From Lachnospiraceae bacterium (GTDB lineage Bacteria > Bacillota > Clostridia > Lachnospirales > Lachnospiraceae), in assembly GCA_017436865.1 (NCBI GenBank), contig JAFSCH010000056.1, forward strand, positions 1 to 62,315: 62,315 bases of DNA. Reading direction: 5' to 3'. Under the pieces are notes generated by a model. It was given only the letters and a program-made list of their open reading frames with translations, did no database searches and was not told where the DNA came from. A program made the translations under genes and the position numbers. Positions 43,984-52,712 of this stretch are shown here, in pieces; within the stretch, counting starts at the first letter, position 1; each line of letters opens with the position of its first letter.

Positions 43984-44868
43984 ATGCAGGGTAAGATTAT
44001 CAAAGGAATTGCAGGATTCTATTATGTTCATGTGAATGGTAAAGGTATCTATGAATGTAAGGCAAAAGGAATCTTTCGAAAAGAAAATATTAAACCGCTT
44101 GTTGGTGATGATGTTAAGATTGAGATAACAGATGCGGAGAATTTCAAAGGAAATATCGTAGAGATTTTTTCGAGAAGAAGTGAGCTGATTCGACCAGCGG
44201 TAGCGAATATTGATCAGGCATTGCTCATTTTTGCGATGTCGAAGCCGGAGCCGAATTATAATCTATTAGATCGTTTTTTGATTATGATGGAACAGCAAGG
44301 CTTGGAGTGTATTATCTGCTTTAATAAGCGTGATATTGTATCAAAAGAAGAACGAGCAAAAATTCGTGCTATTTATGAAAATAGTAATTGTAGTGTTATT
44401 TTTACAAGTGCGATGAAAAAGGAAGGACTTATGGAGCTACAACAGATGCTTCATGGTAAGACGACAGCAGTTGCAGGGCCTAGTGGAGTGGGAAAGTCCT
44501 CTATTATTAATTGTCTGCAAAAGAGTAAGACAATGGAAACGGGCTCTATCAGCGAGAAGATTGAACGTGGTAAGCATACGACAAGACATTCAGAGCTGAT
44601 TATGATATCGGATAACACGTATATTATGGATACCCCTGGTTTTAGCTCTCTTTCTCTTTTTGATATGGAGAAAGAAGATTTGAGAACTTTTTATCCTGAA
44701 TTTGAAGAGTATGAGGATAATTGTAAGTTTCTTGGATGCGCTCATATTCATGAGCCGGTATGTGGCGTGAAGAAAGCTGTTGAGGAAGGTAAAATTCATA
44801 AGACGCGTTATGATAATTATGTATTATTTTATGAAGAACTAAAAGAGAAAGAAAAGAGGAAGTACTGA
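43984..44868 (+). CDS. rsgA: Ribosome-maturation GTPase RsgA
   Basis: A circularly permuted GTPase that tests the maturing 30S subunit. The 294-residue protein has an OB-fold, CFNKRD (G4, about 113-118), AGPSGVGKSSIINCLQ (the P-loop, about 162), DTPGFSSLSL (G3), and a zinc finger near the end (CKFLGCAHIHEPVCGVKKA). The start atg 43984 is four bases after prkC, with a weak ribosome binding site. Confidence 0.95.
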   Translation: MQGKIIKGIAGFYYVHVNGKGIYECKAKGIFRKENIKPLVGDDVKIEITDAENFKGNIVEIFSRRSELIRPAVANIDQALLIFAMSKPEPNYNLLDRFLIMMEQQGLECIICFNKRDIVSKEERAKIRAIYENSNCSVIFTSAMKKEGLMELQQMLHGKTTAVAGPSGVGKSSIINCLQKSKTMETGSISEKIERGKHTTRHSELIMISDNTYIMDTPGFSSLSLFDMEKEDLRTFYPEFEEYEDNCKFLGCAHIHEPVCGVKKAVEEGKIHKTRYDNYVLFYEELKEKEKRKY

Positions 44869-44869
44869 T

Positions 44870-45523
44870 ATGAATTATTTAGCACCATCAATTTTATCTG
44901 CTGATTTTTGTGAACTTGGAAGGCAGATTGAAGAGATTGGAAATGCAGGTGCACAGTATGTCCATATTGATGTTATGGATGGAGTATTCGTTCCATCCAT
45001 TTCCTTTGGAATGCCAATCGTATCCTGTGTAAGACCACGTACAGATATGTTTTTAGATGTACACATGATGGTTACAAAGCCAGAACGTTATGTTGAGGAG
45101 TTTGTAAAATGCGGAGCTGACAGTGTAACAATACATGTGGAAGCGTGTGACTGCATAGAGGAAACTCTCAAGAAAATCAGAAGCTTAGGAGCAAAGGCAG
45201 GAATTGCATTGAACCCAGGAACACCAGTTAAGGAAATTCTTCCATATATCGAGGTGGTAGACATGGTGCTTGTTATGACTGTAAATCCGGGATTTGGAGG
45301 ACAGGCTTATATTCCTGAATGTACAGATAAGATTCGAGAAGTTAGAGCAATCATTGATGAAAAAGGATTGGATGTGAAGTTAGAAATTGACGGTGGTGTC
45401 AATATTGATAATTTACAGATGAACTTAGAAGCAGGAGCAAATGTGATTGTGGCAGGCTCTGCGGTATTTAAGGGAGATATTACTGAGAATACAAAGGCAT
45501 TTTTGGAGATTATGAATAAATAA
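44870..45523 (+). CDS. rpe: Ribulose-phosphate 3-epimerase
   Basis: Interconverts ribulose 5-phosphate and xylulose 5-phosphate in the pentose phosphate pathway. The 217-residue TIM barrel has LAPSILSADFCELG, VHIDVMDGVFVPSISFG (metal-binding H and D), LDVHMMVTKPERYV, NPGFGGQAYIPE and LEIDGGVNIDNL. It starts one base after rsgA. In many Firmicutes thiN follows; here the operon ends instead in an accessory patch. Confidence 0.95.
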   Translation: MNYLAPSILSADFCELGRQIEEIGNAGAQYVHIDVMDGVFVPSISFGMPIVSCVRPRTDMFLDVHMMVTKPERYVEEFVKCGADSVTIHVEACDCIEETLKKIRSLGAKAGIALNPGTPVKEILPYIEVVDMVLVMTVNPGFGGQAYIPECTDKIREVRAIIDEKGLDVKLEIDGGVNIDNLQMNLEAGANVIVAGSAVFKGDITENTKAFLEIMNK

Positions 45524-45539
45524 TAATGTAGTATAAGTG

Positions 45540-45671
45540 GTAACTGTTCAGCAGGCATGCGCATTTGTTGCGTATGCCGTAAGAAGACGTAGATTTGGAA
45601 AGTCAAAATCCCATTGCGAAGCAATTTTAGATGGATTTTGACACGTAACTATGAAGGTACTGAATAGTTAC
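45540..45671 (+). repeat. Cluster of palindromes behind rpe, including a 27-base repeat copy
   Basis: gtaactgttcag (45540-45551) also occurs at 11636. Then ggcatgcgca/tgcgtatgcc (about 45554-45579) and tcaaaatcc/ggattttga (about 45602-45642) form hairpins. The 27-base unit gtaactatgaaggtactgaa then tagttac lies at 45645-45671 with perfect 8-base arms. No protein gene fits 45524-45676. Confidence 0.7.
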
Positions 45672-45676
45672 TATAA

Positions 45677-45784
45677 GTGATAAAAAAGGGAATCCCACAA
45701 CTCGGATTTGCAGAGGAGATTGGAGTATGTGTTTCGAATATAAGTAAGAAGGAAAGAACATTCATTATTCATATTAGTTCTTGA
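45677..45784 (+). pseudogene. Helix-turn-helix regulator remnant
   Basis: A 35-residue frame from gtg 45677 reads IPQLGFAEEIGVCVSNISK and then KERT before a stop at 45782-45784. The spacing of LGFAEEIGV and SNISKKE matches the second and third helices of XRE-type regulators. Without the rest of the domain or a proper start it is most likely a relic of a deleted gene, perhaps the regulator of the nearby mobile element. Confidence 0.3.
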
Positions 45785-45851
45785 TGCTTATATGCATATT
45801 GTGATATAATTTGACTATTATAACAAGTGAACAGAAACGGAGGACATTCCT

Positions 45852-46124
45852 ATGGAAACAATTATCAGACCATCATCAGATTTAAGAAATCATTATAATG
45901 AAATATCAAAAGAATGTCGTGAGAATAGAACACCTGTCATTATTACAGTAAATGGTCGTGGAGACACAGCAGTATTAGGATTACAAGACTACTATCAGAT
46001 GAAATCAGAGCTGGAATTACTGCGTACACTTGCAGAAGCAGAGGAAGATGTTTCTAATGGCAGAGTTGCACCGATTAAAGACACATTTTCAGATATTCGT
46101 AAATCACTTCTTGAAAGGAAGTGA
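45852..46124 (+). CDS. Phd/YefM-type antitoxin
   Basis: A 90-residue protein with an N-terminal dimerising DNA-binding domain (IIRPSSDLRNHYNEISKEC, PVIITVNGRGDTAVLGL) and a C-terminal helix that would wrap the toxin. Antitoxins of this type repress their own operon and are degraded to release the toxin. The ribosome binding site ggagga (45839-45844) is strong. The toxin gene starts four bases downstream. The pair sits in the small accessory patch between rpe and ychF, beside mobile-element debris. Confidence 0.88.
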   Translation: METIIRPSSDLRNHYNEISKECRENRTPVIITVNGRGDTAVLGLQDYYQMKSELELLRTLAEAEEDVSNGRVAPIKDTFSDIRKSLLERK

Positions 46125-46127
46125 TAT

Positions 46128-46439
46128 ATGAAGTACAAGATTCAGAGAACTGATAAAGCAGATGAACAGCTAAGAGATATTATTTTTTATATCGCTGAAG
46201 ATTCTGGTGATGTAGATATAGCACTAAATTATCTTGATAAAATTGAAAAGGCTATTATGCATTTAGAAGATTTTCCATATTCAGGAACAGAGCCTAGATA
46301 TTCAATATTGCGTAGACAAGGATATAAAGTATTAATAGTAGAACGTCATTTAGTGTTTTATAAAGTGAATGAAGAGAAAAAGATTGTAATGATTTATGCA
46401 ATAGTAGACGGAAGAAGAGAATATAAGAATCTGATATAA
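46128..46439 (+). CDS. RelE/ParE-superfamily toxin
   Basis: A 103-residue toxin of the RelE/ParE fold. The opening YKIQRTDKADEQLRDIIFYI is typical of ParE-type proteins, as are LEDFPYSGTEPRY and the closing YAIVDGRREYKNLI with the conserved arginine. RelE-type members cleave mRNA on the ribosome and ParE-type members inhibit gyrase; sequence alone does not tell which, though the pattern leans to ParE. It is coupled to the antitoxin four bases upstream and looks intact. Confidence 0.85.
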   Translation: MKYKIQRTDKADEQLRDIIFYIAEDSGDVDIALNYLDKIEKAIMHLEDFPYSGTEPRYSILRRQGYKVLIVERHLVFYKVNEEKKIVMIYAIVDGRREYKNLI

Positions 46440-46447
46440 AACTGATA

Positions 46448-46477
46448 CAGGAGGGCGAAAGTCCTCTTGTTTTTTAT
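46448..46477 (+). terminator. Terminator of the toxin-antitoxin operon
   Basis: aggagggcgaaagtcct with ct tgtttttt behind it: short arms agga/tcct with an inner pairing and a T-run. Repeat copy D follows at once. Confidence 0.6.
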
Positions 46478-46478
46478 G

Positions 46479-46569
46479 TAATAGGAAATTGCTGTAACGT
46501 AGTGAGTATTAAACAAGAATTTCGTAAGAAATTCTTGCCAAAGTGCGTGCGCTGGCACGCACTATTTTT
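46479..46569 (+). repeat. Two-hairpin dispersed repeat, copy D (subtype 1)
   Basis: taataggaaattgctgtaac, hairpin 1 (caagaatttc/gaaattcttg, flank aaa) and hairpin 2 (agtgcgtgc, gctg, gcacgcact), ending in attttt. It starts directly after the T-run of the preceding terminator. Confidence 0.9.
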
Positions 46570-46589
46570 ATGCTTTTTTACAAGAGACA

Positions 46590-46697
46590 AAGAGTGCTAA
46601 AGTTCCTAATTGCCCATTTGTTTTGTATGTGGGTAAGAAGAAACTGATAAAAAGAACGGAATTTGAAAGATATTTACTGGAAAACGTGGAAATATAG
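46590..46697 (+). pseudogene. Excisionase-like C-terminal fragment
   Basis: An open frame ending at tag 46695-46697 gives KSAKVPNCPFVLYVGKKKLI then KRTEFERYLLE. Tn916-type excisionases end with the same pattern of FVLxxGxxxLIKRxxFExxL. No start or N-terminal HTH remains. It is placed as expected ahead of the integrase relic, with its 5' end replaced by repeat copy D. Confidence 0.5.
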
Positions 46698-46774
46698 GAA
46701 TTTACTTTTGAACTCATTCATGGTATAATGATTGCCAGTTGTCTGGGCTCTTTTGTTAAGGAGGGTACAGCAAC

Positions 46775-46978
46775 ATGGGAAAAGACCTTCGTGGTAAGGA
46801 ACTTGGTCTAGGTATAGGCCAGCGAGAAGATGGATTATATGTAGGCAGATATACAAATAAATATGGAAAGCGTGTTCAAAAAGTATTGCCGAAACTTCAG
46901 GAATTAAGGCAATGGTTGGCAGATGCGCAGTATAAGGATAGGGAATACTTACGAGTATCAATATCGTTTTTTAAATAA
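46775..46978 (+). pseudogene. Tn916-like integrase, N-terminal fragment
   Basis: A 67-residue frame from atg 46775 (ribosome binding site aaggaggg): MGKDLRGKELGLGIGQREDG then LYVGRYTNKYGKRVQK, the arm-DNA-binding domain of Tn916-type tyrosine integrases. It stops at 46976-46978 where repeat copy E begins. The core-binding domain and the first part of the catalytic domain are missing. Confidence 0.75.
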
Positions 46979-47065
46979 TAGGAAATTGCTGTAACGTAGT
47001 GGTAGTTAATAAAGAATTTACGAAGTAAATTCTTTGAGTGATTGCCGCTGGGCAATCACTTTTTT
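46976..47065 (+). repeat. Two-hairpin dispersed repeat, copy E (subtype 2)
   Basis: taataggaaattgctgtaac, hairpin 1 aaagaatttac/gtaaattcttt and hairpin 2 agtgattgcc, gctg, ggcaatcact, then a T-run. It appears identical to copy G at 54459 across its length and lies within the split integrase gene. Confidence 0.92.
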
Positions 47066-47073
47066 AATTGTAA

Positions 47074-47412
47074 ACAGGTTTGAGAACTGGTGAGTTAGTT
47101 GGCTTGCGTTGGTCAGATGTCGATTTGGAAAATCGATTATTAACTATTAACCGTTCTATGGAATACAGACATTCAACGGGTGAATGGAGAGTAGGAGAGC
47201 CGAAAAGTAAATCTGGTTATTGTACAATTCCGTTAACAGAGGAAGCGGTAGAGATTCTGAAGTTACAGAAACAGAAGAATCGAACTTTCAAAGTTATTCC
47301 AATGCTTGGACATTCGAATATAGGGATAACTATGAATTTATATGTTCATACCACAGAAGAACAAAAACATAAAGAGATAGACCTTGTTGCGGATGCATTA
47401 AAAGTGATTTAA
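47074..47412 (+). pseudogene. Tn916-like integrase, C-terminal fragments
   Basis: Catalytic-domain sequence resumes after repeat E: LRTGELVGLRWSDVDLENR with the first catalytic arginine, then GYCTIPLTEEAVEILKL. An internal deletion near 47285 joins KQKNR to VIPMLGHSNIGITMNLY, which holds the conserved His and the nucleophilic Tyr. The HxxR box lies in the deleted part. The gene is dead in at least three ways. Downstream sequence before ychF could hold an old attachment site, but I could not define one. Confidence 0.75.
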
Positions 47413-47505
47413 CCAATTTTTTTACCATACAATTGGTACGTAACCAAGAGTGAAAATCACGGAAACCGCATAAAATCAAGGGTTTTCGAAAGGAGATAGA
47501 TTATT

Positions 47506-48603
47506 ATGAAACTAGGTATCGTTGGACTTCCTAACGTAGGAAAGAGTACATTATTCAACTCATTAACAAAGGCAGGAGCGGAATCAGCAAACTATCCGTT
47601 CTGTACCATTGATCCAAATGTAGGTGTGGTAACTGTACCAGATGAGAGAATTAAGAATCTTGGTGAATTATATAATACTAAGAAGGTAACACCGGCTGTT
47701 ATAGAGTTCGTTGATATCGCAGGTCTTGTAAAGGGAGCTTCAAAGGGTGAAGGTCTTGGTAACCAGTTCCTTGCAAATATTCGTGAAGTAGATGCAATTG
47801 TACATGTTGTAAGATGTTTTGAGAATTCTAATATTGTACATGTAGATGGAAGCATTAATCCATTAAGAGACATTGAGACAATTAATCTTGAGTTAATCTT
47901 CTCTGATATTGAAATTTTAGAGAGACGTATTGCAAAGGTTTCTCGTGGTGCAAAGAATGATAAGACACAGGCGAAGGAGCTTGCACTGGTAGAAAGAATA
48001 AAGGCTCACTTAGAAGAAGGAAATATGGCAAAGAGCTTTGTTACAGAGGATGATGAAGAAATTCTTTGGAGAAATGGTTACAACCTTTTGACAGACAAGC
48101 CGGTTATCTTTGCTGCTAATGTAGCTGAGGATGAGCTTGCAAGTGATGGAGCTGACAATGAAGGTGTCAAGGCTGTTAGAGAGTATGCAGCAAAGGAAGG
48201 CTTTGAAGTATTCGTAATCTGTGCTCAGATTGAGGAAGAGATTTCAGAGCTTGATGATGATGAAAAAGCAATGTTCCTTGAGGATTTAGGAATAACAGAG
48301 TCGGGTCTGGATAAATTAATTAAAGCAAGCTATTCTTTATTAGGACTTATTAGCTTCTTGACTGCTGGTGAGGATGAGTGTCGTGCATGGACAATCAAGG
48401 TAGGAACTAAGGCACCACAGGCAGCAGGAAAGATTCATACAGATTTCGAACGTGGATTTATCCGTGCAGAGGTTGTGCATTATAGTGCATTGATTGAAAA
48501 TGGTTCTATTGCAGCTGCTAAGGAAAAAGGTCTTGTAAGATTGGAAGGTAAGGAATATGTGGTACAGGATGGAGATGTAATCCTGTTCAGATTTAATGTA
48601 TAA
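47506..48603 (+). CDS. ychF: Redox-regulated ATPase/GTPase YchF (EngD)
   Basis: An Obg-type P-loop ATPase that binds the ribosome and modulates stress responses. The 365 residues start MKLGIVGLPNVGKSTLFNSL, followed by YPFCTIDPNVGVV, VEFVDIAGLVKGASKGEGLG and the C-terminal TGS domain (RAWTIKVGTKAPQAAGKIH, ending DVILFRFNV). A ribosome binding site (aaaggag) precedes atg 47506. It is the first intact gene after the accessory patch. Confidence 0.96.
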   Translation: MKLGIVGLPNVGKSTLFNSLTKAGAESANYPFCTIDPNVGVVTVPDERIKNLGELYNTKKVTPAVIEFVDIAGLVKGASKGEGLGNQFLANIREVDAIVHVVRCFENSNIVHVDGSINPLRDIETINLELIFSDIEILERRIAKVSRGAKNDKTQAKELALVERIKAHLEEGNMAKSFVTEDDEEILWRNGYNLLTDKPVIFAANVAEDELASDGADNEGVKAVREYAAKEGFEVFVICAQIEEEISELDDDEKAMFLEDLGITESGLDKLIKASYSLLGLISFLTAGEDECRAWTIKVGTKAPQAAGKIHTDFERGFIRAEVVHYSALIENGSIAAAKEKGLVRLEGKEYVVQDGDVILFRFNV

Positions 48604-48618
48604 AGTGAGGAAAAAGAT

Positions 48619-49500
48619 ATGCCGGATATAATGGACATAACAGATATAGCTTTTCCGAATCTAGGTATTTATCTGGAAAATGTACCAAGAAAGTTTACGG
48701 TTTTTGGATTTGATATTTATTTCTATGGACTGATTATTGGAATTGGTGTACTTATTGGTGTGCTGATGGCAGTTCACCTGGCAAAAAAAGAAAAAATGGA
48801 TCCAGATATTATATGGGATTTTGCAATTTATGCAGTTATTTTCTCTGTAATTGGAGCAAGACTGTATTATGTGGCATTTTCATGGGATGATTACAAGGAT
48901 AATCTGCTTAGTATATTGAATACAAGAAAAGGTGGAATGGCGATTTACGGTGGAGTAATCGGTGCATTTATTACTTTGTTTGTTTATAGTAGGATAAAAA
49001 AATGCTCACCCTATCAGATAGGTGATTGTGGTGTGTTTGGCTTGGTAGTGGGACAAATTATCGGAAGATGGGGTAATTTCTTCAATCGTGAAGTTTTTGG
49101 ACAGTATACAGACTCCCTGTTTGCTATGCGTCTTCCAGTAGATGCAGTAAGAGTAAAGGATATTTCTGAGTCACATCTTGCGGGGATGGAAGCGATGGGA
49201 GCCGTGAATTTTATTCAGGTACAACCGACTTTTCTTTATGAGGGAGTTGGAAATCTCGTTGTCTTAGCCTTGATGTATTTGTACCACAAAAAGAAAAAAT
49301 ATCATGGACAGATGTGTCTGTTTTATTTAGGAGGATATGGAATTGTCCGTTTCTTTGTAGAAGGAATTCGAACAGATCAGTTAATGATTCCGGGAACACA
49401 GATTCCGGTTTCGCAGATGCTGGGAATTGTTATGTTTGTTGGTTCTGTTGTTGCAAATGGTGTTATTTTGTATTTGTTGAAGAAGAAAAAACAAGCATAG
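48619..49500 (+). CDS. lgt: Prolipoprotein diacylglyceryl transferase
   Basis: Adds the diacylglyceryl group to the lipobox cysteine of lipoproteins, such as the binding protein at 54751. The 293-residue protein has seven helices, with IYFYGLIIGIGVLIGVLMA, the invariant GARLYYVAF region, GGMAIYGGVIGAF and the signature GQIIGRWGNFFNREVFG, and GIVRFFVEGIRTDQL. It starts 15 bases after ychF with a ribosome binding site (gtgagga). Confidence 0.95.
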   Translation: MPDIMDITDIAFPNLGIYLENVPRKFTVFGFDIYFYGLIIGIGVLIGVLMAVHLAKKEKMDPDIIWDFAIYAVIFSVIGARLYYVAFSWDDYKDNLLSILNTRKGGMAIYGGVIGAFITLFVYSRIKKCSPYQIGDCGVFGLVVGQIIGRWGNFFNREVFGQYTDSLFAMRLPVDAVRVKDISESHLAGMEAMGAVNFIQVQPTFLYEGVGNLVVLALMYLYHKKKKYHGQMCLFYLGGYGIVRFFVEGIRTDQLMIPGTQIPVSQMLGIVMFVGSVVANGVILYLLKKKKQA

Positions 49501-49562
49501 AAAATGTGCGTCGTTAGATGCACGCAGAAAAAGGTACCGCAATAACGGTATTTGTCAATTGA

Positions 49563-49652
49563 ATAAAAGGGGAGCTTGTATACAGGCTGAGAGGAAGGTG
49601 TGACCTTCGACCCTATAACCTGATTTGGATAATGCCAACGTAGGGAAATTTT
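49563..49652 (+). promoter_or_regulatory. TPP riboswitch (THI element)
   Basis: The conserved core is easily read: ggggagct (49569-49576), ggctgagagg (49585-49594), gacc-ttcgacc-ctataacctga and ggataatgccaacgtaggga (49627-49646). Thiamine pyrophosphate binding closes helix P1. It stands ahead of the thiSFGHE genes and is followed by a terminator, so the operon should be off when TPP is plentiful. Confidence 0.96.
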
Positions 49653-49660
49653 GTATATCA

Positions 49661-49695
49661 CGGGAAACTTTCAAATCGGAGGTTTCTCTTTTTTT
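49661..49695 (+). terminator. Riboswitch-controlled terminator
   Basis: gggaaact and ggtttctc pair with two G-U pairs, followed by seven T (49690-49695). It is the expression platform of the TPP riboswitch. Confidence 0.75.
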
Positions 49696-49815
49696 GTGCA
49701 AATGGTGAAATAGTGGAAATAGTCACTTTAGCGCCGAGAGAATTTGTTTTGCACATTATACTTTCTGATAAAAGTAGCTGTAACATAGAGAAAATCAATT
49801 TTTGGGAGATAGAGC

Positions 49816-50010
49816 ATGGTAAAAATTAATGGTACAGAGTTGGATGTCGCAGGAAAAACAGTATCTGAGTATCTTGCAACCACCAGCTTCTGTTCGAAGC
49901 GTATTGCAGTAGAGTGCAACGGCGAAATTGTATTTAAGTCACAGTATGATGTGACTATTCTAAAAGATGGTGACTGTTTGGAAATTGTCAGCTTTGTGGG
50001 AGGTGGTTGA
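49816..50010 (+). CDS. thiS: Sulfur carrier protein ThiS
   Basis: A 64-residue ubiquitin-like carrier that brings sulfur to the thiazole. It ends in VSFVGGG, whose C-terminal Gly-Gly is converted to a thiocarboxylate by ThiF. The start atg 49816 follows gggagat (49804-49810). The thiF start codon comes right after its stop. Confidence 0.92.
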   Translation: MVKINGTELDVAGKTVSEYLATTSFCSKRIAVECNGEIVFKSQYDVTILKDGDCLEIVSFVGGG

Positions 50011-50646
50011 TTGATTCCGTCAAAGAGTGAATGGGTAGATGCACTGATTGCACGTCACGGAATCGAGTTGCAAAAACGTTTTTCTTCTGCGACGGTTGCA
50101 ATCTGTGGTTTGGGTGGTCTAGGGTCGAATATTGCTATCGCTTTGGCGAGAGCTGGCATTGGCAAACTGTTTTTGATTGATTATGACCGTGTGGATATTA
50201 CGAACCTACACCGTCAGCAATACAAGGCAAACCAAATAGGATGTTATAAGACGGAGGCTCTTACAGAAATTCTTCAGGAGATTGCACCCTATACAGAGAT
50301 TAAAACCATGACAGAGAAGATTGCCGAGGATAATCTTGTAGATATCCTCAAAGACGTAGATATTGTCTGTGAAGCATTCGATAACGCAGAGTCTAAGGCG
50401 ATGCTTGTAAACGGTGTTTTGGAGCAATTGCCTGAATGTTGCATTGTTGCAGCTTCTGGTATGGCAGGTATGGCGACACCTAATACCATTAAGACACGAA
50501 AAATTATGGAACGCTTTTATCTATGTGGAGATGAAGTCAGTGATGTGTCAAGTAGCATTGGACTTGTAGCCCCACGGGTTATGTTATGTGCAGCACACCA
50601 AGCACAAACAGTCCTGCGAATTCTTGCAGGTGAATATGAAGTTTAA
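50011..50646 (+). CDS. thiF: ThiS adenylyltransferase ThiF
   Basis: An E1-like enzyme that adenylates the C-terminus of ThiS. The 211-residue protein has the nucleotide-binding [20 protein letters not shown], the acidic [15 protein letters not shown] and the catalytic-region [11 protein letters not shown]. It is shorter than E. coli ThiF and lacks the zinc-binding cysteine pairs, as in the clostridial ThiF family 2. The start is ttg 50011, directly after the thiS stop. Confidence 0.92.
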   Translation: MIPSKSEWVDALIARHGIELQKRFSSATVAICGLGGLGSNIAIALARAGIGKLFLIDYDRVDITNLHRQQYKANQIGCYKTEALTEILQEIAPYTEIKTMTEKIAEDNLVDILKDVDIVCEAFDNAESKAMLVNGVLEQLPECCIVAASGMAGMATPNTIKTRKIMERFYLCGDEVSDVSSSIGLVAPRVMLCAAHQAQTVLRILAGEYEV

Positions 50647-50662
50647 GAAAGAAGGTTTTTAT

Positions 50663-51436
50663 ATGATACATAATGATAAGTTGATTATTGGTGGACACGA
50701 ATTTAATTCTCGTTTTATTTTGGGTTCTGGTAAGTATTCCATGAAGCTTATTGAAGCCGCGGTAAAAGATGCCAAGGCAGAGATTATTACACTTGCTGTT
50801 CGCAGAGCTAACACGAAGGAACAAGAGAATATTTTAGACTACATCCCAGAGGGTATTACACTTTTGCCCAATACCTCGGGTGCGAGAAATGCCGAGGAAG
50901 CAGTTCGTATTGCACGGCTTGCAAGGGAGCTTGGTTGTGGCAATTTTGTAAAGATTGAGATTATGCGTGATTCAAAATATCTGCTTCCAGACAATTATGA
51001 AACCGTCAAGGCAACTGAAATCTTAGCGAAGGAAGGATTTGTGGTTATGCCATATATGTATCCTGATATTAACGTGGCGCGTGACCTTGTGAATGCAGGA
51101 GCGGCTTCAATAATGCCTCTTGCTTCACCCATTGGCTCTAATAAAGGGCTGGTAACGAAAGAATTTATCCAGATTCTCATTGATGAGATTGATTTGCCAA
51201 TTATCGTGGATGCTGGTATTGGAAGTCCTTCTCAGGCTTGCGAAGCTATGGAAATGGGAGCAGCGGCTATCATGGCAAATACTGCACTTGCAACTGCTGG
51301 AGATTTGCCCATGATGGCTTCTGCGTTTTGTCAGGCGATTGAAGCTGGTCGAAAAGCATATCTGTCAGGTCTGGGACGTGTGCTAACGCGTGGAGCTTCT
51401 GCATCAGATCCTTTGACTGGATTTTTGCATGATTAA
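50663..51436 (+). CDS. thiG: Thiazole synthase
   Basis: Condenses dehydroglycine, DXP and ThiS thiocarboxylate to the thiazole phosphate. The 257-residue TIM-barrel protein has [47 protein letters not shown] and [10 protein letters not shown]-like [15 protein letters not shown], and ends PLTGFLHD. The lysine forming the DXP imine is in the [12 protein letters not shown] region. I start at atg 50663 after gaagg; the frame is open from 50588 but that overlaps thiF without signals. Confidence 0.95.
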   Translation: MIHNDKLIIGGHEFNSRFILGSGKYSMKLIEAAVKDAKAEIITLAVRRANTKEQENILDYIPEGITLLPNTSGARNAEEAVRIARLARELGCGNFVKIEIMRDSKYLLPDNYETVKATEILAKEGFVVMPYMYPDINVARDLVNAGAASIMPLASPIGSNKGLVTKEFIQILIDEIDLPIIVDAGIGSPSQACEAMEMGAAAIMANTALATAGDLPMMASAFCQAIEAGRKAYLSGLGRVLTRGASASDPLTGFLHD

Positions 51437-51449
51437 GGAGATTAAAATT

Positions 51450-52703
51450 ATGGAAAATCAATTTTTTGTAGACTCTGAGCATTTGTCGCTAACTGCATTG
51501 GAGAAAAAGCATCGACTAGAAACAGATAGATCTAGCCGTAAAAATCACATGGAATATTTGCCGGATATGGAAAAGATTGAATCTGATGTTTGTCAGCAAG
51601 TTATGACACAGATGAATTCTTTTGATTACTCTGTCTACACTGCTCGCGATATTCGTACTGCTCTTACGCATGAAACATGCTCCATAGAGGATTTCAAGGC
51701 ATTGCTTTCTCCAGCAGCAGAACCTTTTTTGGAAGAAATGGCACAGAAAGCTCGTATAGAAACAAGCAAACATTTTGGCAATACAGTATATCTCTTCACA
51801 CCGCTTTACATAGCCAATTATTGTGAAAATTACTGTGTGTATTGTGGATTTAACTGTTACAACCATATTAACCGTATGAAATTGAATATGGAACAGATAG
51901 AGCATGAAATGAAAGTTATTGCCGACTCTGGCATGGAGGAAATTTTGATTCTTACTGGTGAGAGTCGTGTTCAAAGTGATGTAGAATATATTGGAGAAGC
52001 TTGCAAATTGGCAAGGAAGTATTTTCGTATGGTTGGTCTTGAAATCTATCCGGTCAATACGGATGAATATAAATATCTTCATGAGTGTGGTGCTGATTAT
52101 GTGACGGTATTTCAAGAAACTTACGATACCGACAAATACGAAACACTCCATTTATACGGACATAAACGTGTATGGCCGTATCGTTTTGATGCGCAGGAGC
52201 GAGCGCTTCGTGGTGGTATGCGCGGTGTTGCATTCTCTGCACTTCTTGGTTTGGCTGATTTTAGAAAGGATGCATTAGCAAGTGCACTTCATGTATATTA
52301 TTTGCAGCGTAAATATCCCCATGCGGAAATGTCTCTCTCTTGTCCGAGACTACGTCCGATCATCAATAATAATAGTATCAATCCTCTTGATGTAGGTGAA
52401 AAACAACTTTGTCAGATTCTCTGTGCGTATCGTATTTTCCTACCCTTTGTAGGTATTACCGTTTCTTCTCGTGAGAGTGCAGAATTTAGGAATGGTATCG
52501 TGAAAATTGCTGCCACCAAAGTCTCCGCAGGGGTATCTACTGGTATTGGAGACCACGAAAGTAAGTATAACGCTAAGGACGATGATACGGTTAAGGGGGA
52601 CGAACAGTTTGAAATCGATGACAATCGAAGCTTTGAGAGGATGTACAAGGATATGTCTAGCGAAGGCTTGCAGCCGGTTTTAAATGATTATGTATATGTG
52701 TGA
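51450..52703 (+). CDS. thiH: 2-iminoacetate synthase ThiH (radical SAM)
   Basis: Cleaves tyrosine to dehydroglycine and p-cresol under anaerobic conditions. The 417-residue protein carries the cluster motif CENYCVYC (C125, C129, C132) before GFNCYNHINRMKL, plus LLTGESRVQ-like ILTGESRVQSD, the GLEIYPVNTDEY strand and LSCPRLRPI. Use of ThiH rather than the oxygen-dependent ThiO fits an anaerobe. The start atg 51450 lies nine bases after aaggag (51435-51440). Confidence 0.95.
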   Translation: MENQFFVDSEHLSLTALEKKHRLETDRSSRKNHMEYLPDMEKIESDVCQQVMTQMNSFDYSVYTARDIRTALTHETCSIEDFKALLSPAAEPFLEEMAQKARIETSKHFGNTVYLFTPLYIANYCENYCVYCGFNCYNHINRMKLNMEQIEHEMKVIADSGMEEILILTGESRVQSDVEYIGEACKLARKYFRMVGLEIYPVNTDEYKYLHECGADYVTVFQETYDTDKYETLHLYGHKRVWPYRFDAQERALRGGMRGVAFSALLGLADFRKDALASALHVYYLQRKYPHAEMSLSCPRLRPIINNNSINPLDVGEKQLCQILCAYRIFLPFVGITVSSRESAEFRNGIVKIAATKVSAGVSTGIGDHESKYNAKDDDTVKGDEQFEIDDNRSFERMYKDMSSEGLQPVLNDYVYV

Positions 52704-52712
52704 GGAGCAGAA

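Noticed and set aside
47413-47505. Attachment site of the dead Tn916-like element
   Set aside because: A tract around 47425-47490 looks att-like, but no matching direct repeat was found on the other side.
51516-52151. A 211-codon minus-strand frame over thiH
   Set aside because: Shadow of thiH, with no start signal or recognised family.
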